The position numbers were made by a program, and so were the translations under genes. A stretch of 64,000 bases of DNA from Sulfurimicrobium sp031426915 (GTDB lineage Bacteria; Pseudomonadota; Gammaproteobacteria; Burkholderiales; Sulfuricellaceae), in assembly GCA_031426915.1 (NCBI GenBank), contig JASJPB010000019.1:1-64000 (forward strand), read 5' to 3'. The notes under the pieces are model-generated. The model did not search any database. It had not been told where the DNA came from and worked only from the letters and a program-made list of their open reading frames with translations. Position 1 is the stretch's first letter. Each line of letters opens with the position of its first letter. Positions 14,634 through 22,558 of this stretch are shown piece by piece.

Positions 14634-17060
14634 TCAGAACAGCTTGGTCTGCGGCTGTTTCTCGGCTTCATGGATGAATTGCTCAAATTCCTCGCTCGGC
14701 AGTGCCGGTTGGCACAGGAAGCCCTGGAATTCATCGCATCCGGCAGATACCAGGAAATGGCGCTGCATTTCGGTCTCCACCCCCTCGGCAATCACGCGCA
14801 GTTTGAGGGCGCGGGCCATGTTGATGATTGCCGTCACGATTGCCGCATCGCTGTCATTGATGGACAGGTCCGCGATGAAGGAGCGGTCTATTTTCAATTT
14901 GTGAATCGGGAAGCGTTTCAGGTAGCTGAGGCTGGAATAGCCGGTACCAAAGTCGTCAATCGACATCTGCACGCCCAGTTTTGCCAGTGAATCCAGGCGC
15001 GCCAGCGCACCGTCGACATCCCGCAGCAGGATGGTTTCGGTCAATTCCAGCTCCAGCATCGCCGGGGGCAGGGATGACACACGCAAGACCTCGGCCACGC
15101 CTTCGACAAAATTCGCCTGCTGAAACTGCAATGCCGATACATTGACCGCCATCGTCAGGGGCCAGCCACGGGCATGCCACTGGGCGCATTGCCGCACAGC
15201 TTCCGCCAGCACCCAGTTGCCAATCGCCACGATGACCCCGGTTTCTTCCGCCACCGGAATGAAACGCGCGGGCGGGATGTTGCCCAATTCCTTGTCATGC
15301 CAGCGGATCAGCGCTTCCGCGCCGAAAATGTTGCCGCTCGCCAGATCCACCTGGGGCTGGTAATGCAGGCGGAATTCGTTGTTCTCCAGCGCCAGGCGCA
15401 TGGCGTGGTCGAGCTTCATGCGCGACAGCAGGCCCACATTCATTTGCCGCTGGTAGAAGCGGAAGTCGGAGCGCCCGCGTTCCTTGACGTGGTACATCGC
15501 GCTGTCGGCATTCTTGATCAGGTCGTCCATGGAGACGCCGTCGCCGGGGTAGAGCGCGATACCGATGCTGCAGGTCACCGTGAAGGTCATGTCGTCCAGC
15601 GTGAAGGGGCGGGCCAGGGCCTCGAGAATTCTTCGCGCCGTGATTTCAGTGCCGCGCGCATCCACCTGGTTGAGCAGCAGCACAAATTCATCTCCACCCA
15701 GCCGTGCGGCGGTATCGATGTGACGCAGACAGTCCTTGAGCCGTTCCGATACTTCGATCAGGACGCGGTCGCCGAAGTGGTGGCCGAGCGAGTCGTTGAT
15801 ATGCTTGAAATGGTCGAGGTCGAGGAACAACACTGCGCAGAAGCCTCCGTTGCGGTCGGCAAAGTTCAGCGCGTGTTCGATGCGCTCGGCCAGCAGCAGG
15901 CGGTTGGGCAGGCCGGTGAGGGCATCGTTGTAAGCCAGTTCCTCGATTCTTTTGCGCGCGGCGTGGGTTTCGCTCAGATCCTTGAAAAAACCGATGTAAT
16001 GAATGGAGGCACCCTGATCATCCTGCACTCGCACCATCGAGGCCAGGCAGAGATAGGATTTTCCGTTCTTGCGCCGGTTCCAGACTTCTCCTTCCCACAG
16101 GCCTTCCATGTTGAGCTGTCGCATCAAATGATCGATGAAGGCATCTTCGCTGAGGTCGGAAAAGAACGCGCGTGTTGGCTGCTCCAGCAGTTCTGCCTGG
16201 GAATAGCCGGTGAGACGTTCGCAGCTGGGGTTGACGGCGATGATGCGGTGCGTCGCATCGGTGACGAAAATGGCATCCAGGCTCGATTCGAAGACCTTGG
16301 ACGCAAGTTGCAAGCGGGCTTCGTCCGCCAGTCGCCGGGTGATGTCGCGGTAGGAAAAGACTCGCCCGATCGGCCTGCCGCGTGCGTATTGCGGCAGCGT
16401 GACGCGCTCCAGCACATGCCCGCTACGCAGCACCAGAACGTCGGTCGCTTCCAGCAGTGGAGAACGGTTGATGGCGCCAAGGCGCTCGGCATAGTGCTCG
16501 GTATCGAGCGCGCACTGGTACATCCAGGCATAAATGGCGGCGTCGTTGCGCTGGGTGAGCAAGTCATGGGGCAAATCCCACATTTCGGCAAAACGCTGGT
16601 TATAGCCGCGAATCGCCCCTTCCAGGTCGGCCACCAGAATTCCGTCCGCGGTGGATTCCAGCGTGGCGCGGAGTTCGGCGATGAGTTTTTCCAGCTCGTT
16701 TTCCACGCGCCGCTGCGCGCTTTCATCGCGCGCCGCGACAACATAGATCGAGGCTTCCTGGCCCAGCTTGACGAGCGAGACGCGTCGTTCAACCTGGACC
16801 GTCGCGCCATCCTGGCGGCGCAGCAGGGTTGCGGAAAAAATCTGGTCGGAAAGGCCCGCCGCCACATCTTCCCAGAAGAACATGTCTTCCGGCGTGGCGG
16901 CCAGATCGATCACCGGCTGGCCGACGAAAATCCCCGGCGCGGCGCCGAGAAGGGTCTCCGCGGCGCGGTTTGCCGCTACGATGCGAAGCTCGATCGGGTC
17001 CACCAGCCACACGGCTTCGAGCATGCCCTCGATCAGCGGTTGCCAGTTGCAATTCTTCAT
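14634..17060 (-). CDS. PAS-PAS-PAS GGDEF-EAL protein, 808 aa
   Basis: Three PAS domains lie at about 10-115, 130-245 and 250-370. The GGDEF domain has intact GGDEF (455-459) and an RHID inhibitory I-site just before it. The EAL domain has AEALIRW near 582, MAVNVSALQFQQ, ELTETIL and IDDFGTGYSSLSYLKRFP, so both diguanylate cyclase and phosphodiesterase activity look possible. There is no membrane segment, so it is cytosolic. Its ATG overlaps the stop of the HD-GYP gene by four bases, which couples their synthesis. The second PAS (TLESTADGILVAD, YNQRFAEMWDLP, GRVFSYRDITRR) is clearly related to the PAS of the orphan kinase at 9475. Confidence 0.93.
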   Translation of the reverse strand: MKNCNWQPLIEGMLEAVWLVDPIELRIVAANRAAETLLGAAPGIFVGQPVIDLAATPEDMFFWEDVAAGLSDQIFSATLLRRQDGATVQVERRVSLVKLGQEASIYVVAARDESAQRRVENELEKLIAELRATLESTADGILVADLEGAIRGYNQRFAEMWDLPHDLLTQRNDAAIYAWMYQCALDTEHYAERLGAINRSPLLEATDVLVLRSGHVLERVTLPQYARGRPIGRVFSYRDITRRLADEARLQLASKVFESSLDAIFVTDATHRIIAVNPSCERLTGYSQAELLEQPTRAFFSDLSEDAFIDHLMRQLNMEGLWEGEVWNRRKNGKSYLCLASMVRVQDDQGASIHYIGFFKDLSETHAARKRIEELAYNDALTGLPNRLLLAERIEHALNFADRNGGFCAVLFLDLDHFKHINDSLGHHFGDRVLIEVSERLKDCLRHIDTAARLGGDEFVLLLNQVDARGTEITARRILEALARPFTLDDMTFTVTCSIGIALYPGDGVSMDDLIKNADSAMYHVKERGRSDFRFYQRQMNVGLLSRMKLDHAMRLALENNEFRLHYQPQVDLASGNIFGAEALIRWHDKELGNIPPARFIPVAEETGVIVAIGNWVLAEAVRQCAQWHARGWPLTMAVNVSALQFQQANFVEGVAEVLRVSSLPPAMLELELTETILLRDVDGALARLDSLAKLGVQMSIDDFGTGYSSLSYLKRFPIHKLKIDRSFIADLSINDSDAAIVTAIINMARALKLRVIAEGVETEMQRHFLVSAGCDEFQGFLCQPALPSEEFEQFIHEAEKQPQTKLF

Positions 17061-18334
17061 TGGCTATCTCCGGGCGAGGGGATTTCCCGTGCCCGCTCGA
17101 AGAAGTAGCACATACGCTTGCGTGGGGAGAGGTAGTCGAAAGTCGCCTTGGGCAGTTGCAGCGGCTTGAGGCTGCGGTGTATTCCCAGCGCCGGTTCGTC
17201 TTCCAGGTCGACGACCAGAGCCTCGTCCCTGGGAATCTGGGGATCATGAATGACAATGCGCGGCTTGAGCGGGCGGCACGAGTTGACGGATACCACCAGC
17301 GCAAAGCGGTTGTCGCTCAGTTGCACCACCGAACCGGGCGGGTAAACCCCCATCATGCGCACGAACAGCGACAGCGTAACGGCATGGAATTTCGCTCGCT
17401 TCTGGGCGAAAATCAGCGCTAGGGCTTCATGCGGCGTGATCGCCAGCGCCGGATTGAACGGATTGCACAGGTTGTCATACAGGTTGACCAGGGAAACGAT
17501 GCGGCTCGGCTGCGACATCCGGTCTTCCGTGATGTGCTGCGGGTAGCCGTTGCCGTCGGCGAGCTCGTGATGCTGCCCGATCACCAGTGTCGCGCCTTTC
17601 GACAGGCCCATCTTGCGTCCCAGCGTGACGCCGTGGGCGACATGTTCCTGGTGGATCTCGCGCTCCGAGGTGGTGAACAGTTCGTCGTTCCAGCGCAGGC
17701 GGTTGGGCAGCTCGATCTTGCCGAGATCGTGCAGCAGCGCGCCCATGCCCAGATCCAGCATGTCCTGCTCGCCCAGGCCGCTGGCTTTGCCGAGCAAAAG
17801 CGAAATGACGGTCACGTTGATCGAGTGGAGCGAGACTTTTTCCCCGGCATTTTCGGACAGCAGGCGGATGCAGGCTTCCTGCTCGCCCATGACTTCATTC
17901 AGGAATCCCCGGATCAGGTTTTCCGCGTGTTCGCGCGACACCGTGGGTTGCGCGTGCACCGTCTCGATGGCCTGTTTGTAGCTGCGGGTGGCATCGGCAA
18001 ACTGTCGCTCGCAGACTTGCAGGCTGGCGCGCTGGCTCGAAAGGAGGTCGCGGCGCAGACGCCTGGCTGCAATTTCCGGTGCTTCTTCCTCAGCTACGGC
18101 CTGAATTGCGGTGCCTGCCGCGAGGTTATGTTGCTGAAATTCGGGATCGCTTTTGCCGGGGGAAAAACGTACCCGCTCCAGACCCAGGGCACGAATCGTG
18201 TCGATCTGTTCCTGAGAGCGGAGGGTGAAGCTGTTCATGGGAAAAGGGTGGTCCATCCAGCCCAGGTCGAGGTGGATATGCATCCCGATGCGCAGCAGGG
18301 AGATTTCGATGAATTGTGGCTGGCTATCGCCCAT
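17057..18334 (-). CDS. HD-GYP domain protein with DUF3391 N-terminus, 425 aa
   Basis: The N-terminal 90 residues (ISLLRIGMHIHLDLGWMDHPFPMNSF) match the DUF3391 domain that precedes many HD-GYP domains. The HD-GYP core has LLHDLGK (HD) near 215 and HHELADGNGYP (the HHExxDGxGYP signature) near 265, so it should hydrolyse c-di-GMP with a metal centre. A C-terminal extension follows. It is cytosolic and first of a two-gene unit with the GGDEF-EAL protein, giving a locus that can make and degrade c-di-GMP. ATG at 18334 was taken; the ribosome site is weak. Confidence 0.92.
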   Translation of the reverse strand: MGDSQPQFIEISLLRIGMHIHLDLGWMDHPFPMNSFTLRSQEQIDTIRALGLERVRFSPGKSDPEFQQHNLAAGTAIQAVAEEEAPEIAARRLRRDLLSSQRASLQVCERQFADATRSYKQAIETVHAQPTVSREHAENLIRGFLNEVMGEQEACIRLLSENAGEKVSLHSINVTVISLLLGKASGLGEQDMLDLGMGALLHDLGKIELPNRLRWNDELFTTSEREIHQEHVAHGVTLGRKMGLSKGATLVIGQHHELADGNGYPQHITEDRMSQPSRIVSLVNLYDNLCNPFNPALAITPHEALALIFAQKRAKFHAVTLSLFVRMMGVYPPGSVVQLSDNRFALVVSVNSCRPLKPRIVIHDPQIPRDEALVVDLEDEPALGIHRSLKPLQLPKATFDYLSPRKRMCYFFERAREIPSPGDSQ

Positions 18335-18437
18335 GTTGTTCTGTTGAGATTGGTTTCCCGGAATTTATATCACGGACGGCCGGAACGTTTGATTAATTTT
18401 TGTCGGAAATCTACCTGGGTGCAGGGCGAGGAAGCTT

Positions 18438-21095
18438 TTATTTATGTGCGCGCAGCCATTTTTCAATGCCGATGACGCCATAAATCACCATGCTCACCGC
18501 GACGATGCGCGTCCAGGCCCAGCCGTCGATGGGTGCGCTGCGGAACCAGGCATTCATCAGCGGCAGATAAGTGAACAGCAGCTGCAGCCCGATCATCAGC
18601 GCTACCCCGCCAATCAGCCACAGGTTGGAAAACACACCCAGCCTGAACATGGATTCGGTCATCGAACGGCAGTTGAAAAGATACGCCAGTTCGCCGCACA
18701 CGAAGACGTTGGCAGCCACGGTGCGGGCATATTCAAGCGATGCCCCGCGTTCGAGTTCCCACATGAACAGCCCGAAAGAGCCGGCCAGCAGCAGCGTGCT
18801 GACGATGCCGATGCGCCACATGATGGCAGGGGTGAGGAGGGGCGTGGCCGGGTCGCGCGGCGGGCGGTTCATGATGCCCTTTTCGATCGGCTCGAAAGCC
18901 AGCATCAGGCCCAGCAGCACGGCGGTGGTCATGTTGATCCACAGGATCTGCACCGGCAGGATGGGCAGGGCGGTGCCCAGCACGATGGCGGCGGTGATCA
19001 CCAGCCCTTCGCCGAAATTGGTGGGCAGGGTCCACACGATGAATTTGGTGAGGTTGTCGAACACCCCGCGCCCTTCCTCCACCGCTGCTTCGATGGAAGC
19101 GAAATTGTCGTCGGTTAGCACCATGGCAGCGGCTTCCCTGGCTACTTCGGTGCCGGTGATGCCCATCGCCACACCGATGTCGGCCTGCTTCAGCGCCGGG
19201 GCATCGTTGACCCCGTCGCCGGTCATCGCCACCACCTCGCCCATGCCTTGCAACGCCCTCACCAGGCGCAGCTTCTGTTCCGGTTCGACGCGGGCGAAAA
19301 CCTGGGTGAGCTGCACCGCCTGGGCGAGTTCGGCGTCGTCCATCGCGGCCAGGTCGCGCCCGGTGAGCACACACTTTTCCTCAGCGCCGATCAGGCCGAC
19401 CTGGCGTGCAATGGCGGCGGCGGTGACGGCGTGGTCGCCGGTGATCATTTTTACCGTGATCCCGGCACGGTGGCAGGCCTTGACCGCGCGCATCGCCTCT
19501 GGGCGCGGTGGGTCCATCATGCCTTGCAGGCCAAGGAACACCATGTTTTCCCGGACATCGTTGTGGTCAAGGGTATCCTGCCCGTCTGTGGCCGTTTTGC
19601 GCGCCAGCGCCAGCACGCGCAGTCCCTGTTCGGCCATGCGGGTGGCGGCCAGCGTGATGCGCGGGTGATCGAGCGCCATCTCATCGCCCTCCGGCCCGAG
19701 CATGGTGGCGCAGCGTTCCAGCACCTTTTCCAGCGCACCCTTGAGGTAGATCATGCCGTCGCCATGCAGGGTCGCCATGTACTGGTGGCGCGATTCGAAG
19801 GGTATGGCGTCGAGGCGGGGATGGGCGGCATGGCTGCGTTCCGCTTCCAGCCCGGCCTTCCTCGCCGCCACGATCAGCGCGCCTTCGGTGGGGTCGCCGC
19901 CGATGCTCCAGACACCGCCCTTGTGCTCCAGCGCGGCATCGTTGCACAGCAGGCCGGCCAGCAGGCACTCCCGGGCGGCGGGCGTGAGGGCCGGCGTGAT
20001 CTCGCCATGCGGCGCGTAACCCACCCCGCCCAGCGCGAAATCCTCGCCTCCCGCGAAAAGCTGCTGCACCGTCATCTGGTTCCGGGTCAGGGTGCCGGTC
20101 TTGTCGGAACAGATCACGGTGGTGCTGCCCAGGGTTTCCACCGCCGGCAGCTTGCGGATGATGGCGCGGCGCCTGGCCATGCGCGACACACCGATGGCCA
20201 GGGTCACCGTCACCGCCGCCGGCAGGCCTTCGGGAATCGCGCCCACCGCCAGCGCCACCGCCGCCATGAACATGTCGAAAGTGCTTTCGCCGCGCGCCAG
20301 CCCGATCGTGAAGGTGAACGCCGCCAGCCCCAGAATGGCATAGAGCAGGATCTGGCTGAACCACTCGATCTTGCGCGTGAGCGGCGTGGAAAGGGTGTCG
20401 GTTTCTTCCATCAGGCGCGAGATGCGCCCGGTCTCGGTGGCATTGCCGGTCGCCACCACCATGCCCATTCCCTGTCCGCCGGTGACCAGGGAGCCGGCAT
20501 AGGCCATGTTGGCGCGCTCGGCGAGCAGGGTGTCCCGCGCCAGGGGGGCGGCATGCTTGGGAACTGGCAGGGACTCGCCGGTGAGAGAGGATTCGTTGAT
20601 GCCCAGTTCGCGGCAACGCAGCAGGCGCAGGTCGGCGGGCACCTTGTCCCCCTCCGCCAGCAGCACCACGTCGCCCGGCACCAACTCCTCCGAAGCCATG
20701 CTGGACTTCATCCCGCCGCGCAGCACCCGGGCGCTGGTGGCCACGATTTTCGCCAAAGCGGCAATCGCGCTCTCCGCCTTGCTTTCCTGGATGAAGCCGA
20801 TACCCGCGTTGACCAGCACCACGCCGAAGATCACGCTTGCGTCCACCCATTCCTGCAGCGCGGCGGTGATGGCGGAAGAGACCAGCAGGATATAGATCAG
20901 GGGCTGGTGGAATTGCAGCAGCAGGCGCAGCAGCGGCCCCTTGCCAGGCTTCTGCGCGAGCCGGTTGGGGCCGAAACGCGCCTGGCGGCGCAACGCCTCA
21001 TCAGTCTCAAGGCCACGCTCGGCATCGCTCTCCAGCAGTGCCGCGACTTCGGCGGCGTGAACATGGTGCCAGGGCTGGTGCGGGAGTTGTTCCAT
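18438..21095 (-). CDS. P2-type cation-transporting ATPase, 885 aa
   Basis: The P-type order is complete: N-terminal cation-ATPase domain (about 10-75), actuator loop with LTGES near 171, M4 with PEGLP near 288, phosphorylated Asp331 in CSDKTGTLT, the nucleotide-binding domain, MTGDGVNDAPALKQADIG, and about ten membrane helices. It resembles SERCA/PMR1-like and CtpF-type pumps. In M6 the usual NLxTD is replaced by NMTTAVLLG, which removes the Asp that binds Ca2+ in SERCA, so the ion cannot be assigned and Ca2+ is doubtful. No metal regulator is next to it; the gene stands alone on the minus strand. Confidence 0.9.
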   Translation of the reverse strand: MEQLPHQPWHHVHAAEVAALLESDAERGLETDEALRRQARFGPNRLAQKPGKGPLLRLLLQFHQPLIYILLVSSAITAALQEWVDASVIFGVVLVNAGIGFIQESKAESAIAALAKIVATSARVLRGGMKSSMASEELVPGDVVLLAEGDKVPADLRLLRCRELGINESSLTGESLPVPKHAAPLARDTLLAERANMAYAGSLVTGGQGMGMVVATGNATETGRISRLMEETDTLSTPLTRKIEWFSQILLYAILGLAAFTFTIGLARGESTFDMFMAAVALAVGAIPEGLPAAVTVTLAIGVSRMARRRAIIRKLPAVETLGSTTVICSDKTGTLTRNQMTVQQLFAGGEDFALGGVGYAPHGEITPALTPAARECLLAGLLCNDAALEHKGGVWSIGGDPTEGALIVAARKAGLEAERSHAAHPRLDAIPFESRHQYMATLHGDGMIYLKGALEKVLERCATMLGPEGDEMALDHPRITLAATRMAEQGLRVLALARKTATDGQDTLDHNDVRENMVFLGLQGMMDPPRPEAMRAVKACHRAGITVKMITGDHAVTAAAIARQVGLIGAEEKCVLTGRDLAAMDDAELAQAVQLTQVFARVEPEQKLRLVRALQGMGEVVAMTGDGVNDAPALKQADIGVAMGITGTEVAREAAAMVLTDDNFASIEAAVEEGRGVFDNLTKFIVWTLPTNFGEGLVITAAIVLGTALPILPVQILWINMTTAVLLGLMLAFEPIEKGIMNRPPRDPATPLLTPAIMWRIGIVSTLLLAGSFGLFMWELERGASLEYARTVAANVFVCGELAYLFNCRSMTESMFRLGVFSNLWLIGGVALMIGLQLLFTYLPLMNAWFRSAPIDGWAWTRIVAVSMVIYGVIGIEKWLRAHK

Positions 21096-21217
21096 CGGGT
21101 AATTATTCCGCTGCGGTGCGATTCAGGGTATTTTTTTATGTGTCATGGGTGAGTGTTCACCAAAGCCGATGCCGCCACGATCAATTTGGCTCCCATCCAC
21201 AGACAGAAGGAGCAGTT

Positions 21218-21493
21218 TTACGCGTCGTCCTCGTAACTCGACGGCGTGACGCCGGCGCGGGAGAGATATTCGCGCAGGTGCTTGATGGTTGCTCTGTCGC
21301 AGACATTGCTTTGGTGGGGGTGGTGCAGGAAATCCTCGCAGCCGTTCAGGGTCACGTGGAAACGCGCACCGTGCGCGGGGGTGACGCTGGCGCCCAAGTG
21401 GTTCAGCAGGGACTCGATTTCGCGCCAGTGGATGTTGCCGCTGACAGGGTCGTGGAAGATGGCGCGTAGCAGGTTGATGTGTTTGTGGCTCAT
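21218..21493 (-). CDS. HicA-like small protein without HicB partner, 91 aa
   Basis: ATG at 21493 follows a strong AAAGGAGA. The protein (HKHINLLRAIFHDP, HWREIESLLNHLGASV, GARFHVTLNG, HHPHQSNVCDRATIKHLREYL) resembles proteins annotated as HicA-family toxins, which are dsRBD-fold RNases with a histidine in a G-S/A-H-like strand. It is longer than canonical HicA (about 60 residues), and no HicB antitoxin gene is adjacent. A non-toxin role is therefore equally likely. The frame extends further upstream, through the inverted repeat at 21527, but has no ribosome site there. Confidence 0.65.
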   Translation of the reverse strand: MSHKHINLLRAIFHDPVSGNIHWREIESLLNHLGASVTPAHGARFHVTLNGCEDFLHHPHQSNVCDRATIKHLREYLSRAGVTPSSYEDDA

Positions 21494-21526
21494 GCTTTTC
21501 TCCTTTAGCGTTCTGTCATGGTGCTT

Positions 21527-21581
21527 AGAGCCTATTTCAGTAGGTTTCATGCGGGGCATGAAACCTACTGAAATAGGCTCT
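21527..21581. repeat. perfect 25-bp inverted repeat with 5-nt loop
   Basis: The arms at 21527-21551 and 21557-21581 are exact reverse complements around CGGGG; each begins AGAGCCTATTTCAGTAGG when read inward from outside. No T-run follows in either direction. The perfect arm is much longer than needed for termination and suggests a mobile palindromic element. The GAGCCT(A/G)T start also occurs at the ends of the 33620-33779 element. It sits between the HicA-like gene and a small open frame, and its right arm encodes that frame's last codons. Confidence 0.85.
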
Positions 21582-21711
21582 TAGTATCATCCTCCGCGGC
21601 GCTCTGGTAAAGCCTGTAACCAGACAGATTTTCCTGACCCGGACCTTCCATTAATTGACGCAAAGATGCCACAAGGTCTTGGCTTGTTTTTGCGGCTGGG
21701 TTACTCTTCAT
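21565..21711 (-). CDS. possible small or truncated gene, 48 aa
   Basis: A frame from ATG 21711 gives MKSNPAAKTSQDLVASLRQ followed by LMEGPGQENLSGYRLYQSAA and an acidic end; its last five codons and stop lie in the right arm of the 25-bp inverted repeat. The N-terminal part looks like an ordinary soluble helix. There is no visible ribosome site. Either insertion of the repeat truncated an older gene, or this is a chance frame. It reads away from gntR, so the 21712-21804 region would be a divergent promoter. Confidence 0.3.
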   Translation of the reverse strand: MKSNPAAKTSQDLVASLRQLMEGPGQENLSGYRLYQSAAEDDTKSLFQ

Positions 21712-21749
21712 TTATGTATCACGTAGTTATGTAGCATTTGAATCTTATA

Positions 21750-21761
21750 TCTTATATAAGA
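21750..21761. promoter_or_regulatory. palindromic operator candidate for the GntR regulator
   Basis: TCTTATATAAGA is a perfect 12-bp palindrome, preceded by an overlapping direct copy of TCTTATAT at 21743. It lies 44 bp before the gntR start, in the promoter zone of the TCA operon; a -10-like TATAAA follows at 21788. GntR/HutC proteins bind short AT-centred palindromes as dimers, so autoregulation is a fair inference but not shown. Confidence 0.55.
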
Positions 21762-21804
21762 CTGTGGACTAACAATATTTTTTCTGCTATAAATCGAATC
21801 CGAA

Positions 21805-22551
21805 ATGAAAAAAGAACAGACAACGCCTAATTTTCTTCCCCTCTACGAGCAGATCAAGCTGTTGATCCTGCGCGGGCTGTCCGATGGCGAATGGGGGCCC
21901 GGCGAGGTTATCCCGAGCGAGATGGAACTGGCGCGGCGCTATCAGGTCAGCCAGGGTACGGTGCGCAAGGCGATCGATGAACTGGTGATGGACAACATCC
22001 TGGTGCGGCGTCAGGGCAAGGGCACTTTTGTTGCCACGCTGACCGACGATGGCACCAACTACCGTTTCCTGAATCTGTTGTCGCTGGATGGCGAGAAGGA
22101 ATACCCCAAGAGCGAATTCATCGAGTTTCAGCGCGGCAAGGCCGATGCCTATGTGGCCAAGCGTCTGGCCATCCGTCCCGGCAGCGCGCTGGCGATCCTG
22201 CGCCGGGTACTGAAGTTTTCCGGCGAACCGGTCATTTACGACGACATTAGGCTGCCGGCATCGCTGTTGAAGGGAATCACGATCGGCATGATCGAGGAAC
22301 ACGTCAATGCCCATAAAGGGACGCTGTATTCGCTCTACGAAACCCAGTACCAGATTCGCATCATCTCCGCCCAGGAGCGCATCCAGGCGGTAGCAGCGGA
22401 CGAGACCACCGCGCAGCTGCTCAACGTCAAGGCGGGAACGCCGCTCTTGAGCATCGAGCGGGTAGCCTTCACTTACAAGAACCAGCCGGTGGAATGGCGG
22501 CGTAGCCTGGTCAACACCGAGCGGCATTATTACTTCGACGAATTGAACTGA
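21805..22551 (+). CDS. GntR-family (HutC/UTRA) transcriptional regulator, first gene of the TCA operon
   Basis: The N-terminal winged helix (residues about 12-80: LPLYEQIKLLILRGL, VIPSEMELARRYQVSQGTVRKAIDELVMDNILVRRQGKGTFVA) is followed by a UTRA ligand-binding domain (about 95-240: ILRRVLKFSGEPVIYDDIRLP, ISAQERIQAVAADETTAQLL, RSLVNTERHYYF). UTRA domains bind small effectors, often sugars or organic acids. The gene reads in the same direction as the malic enzyme, seven bases apart, so it is co-transcribed with the TCA genes it probably controls. The palindrome at 21750 is the likely target. Confidence 0.9.
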   Translation: MKKEQTTPNFLPLYEQIKLLILRGLSDGEWGPGEVIPSEMELARRYQVSQGTVRKAIDELVMDNILVRRQGKGTFVATLTDDGTNYRFLNLLSLDGEKEYPKSEFIEFQRGKADAYVAKRLAIRPGSALAILRRVLKFSGEPVIYDDIRLPASLLKGITIGMIEEHVNAHKGTLYSLYETQYQIRIISAQERIQAVAADETTAQLLNVKAGTPLLSIERVAFTYKNQPVEWRRSLVNTERHYYFDELN

Positions 22552-22558
22552 GAAATAT

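Noticed and set aside
15174..17108. Plus-strand frame of 644 codons opposite the GGDEF-EAL gene
   Set aside because: Shadow of a well supported gene; no domain and no start site.
19248..21152. Plus-strand frame of 634 codons opposite the P-type ATPase
   Set aside because: Shadow frame; composition skewed to Gln, His, Arg and Gly; no ribosome site.
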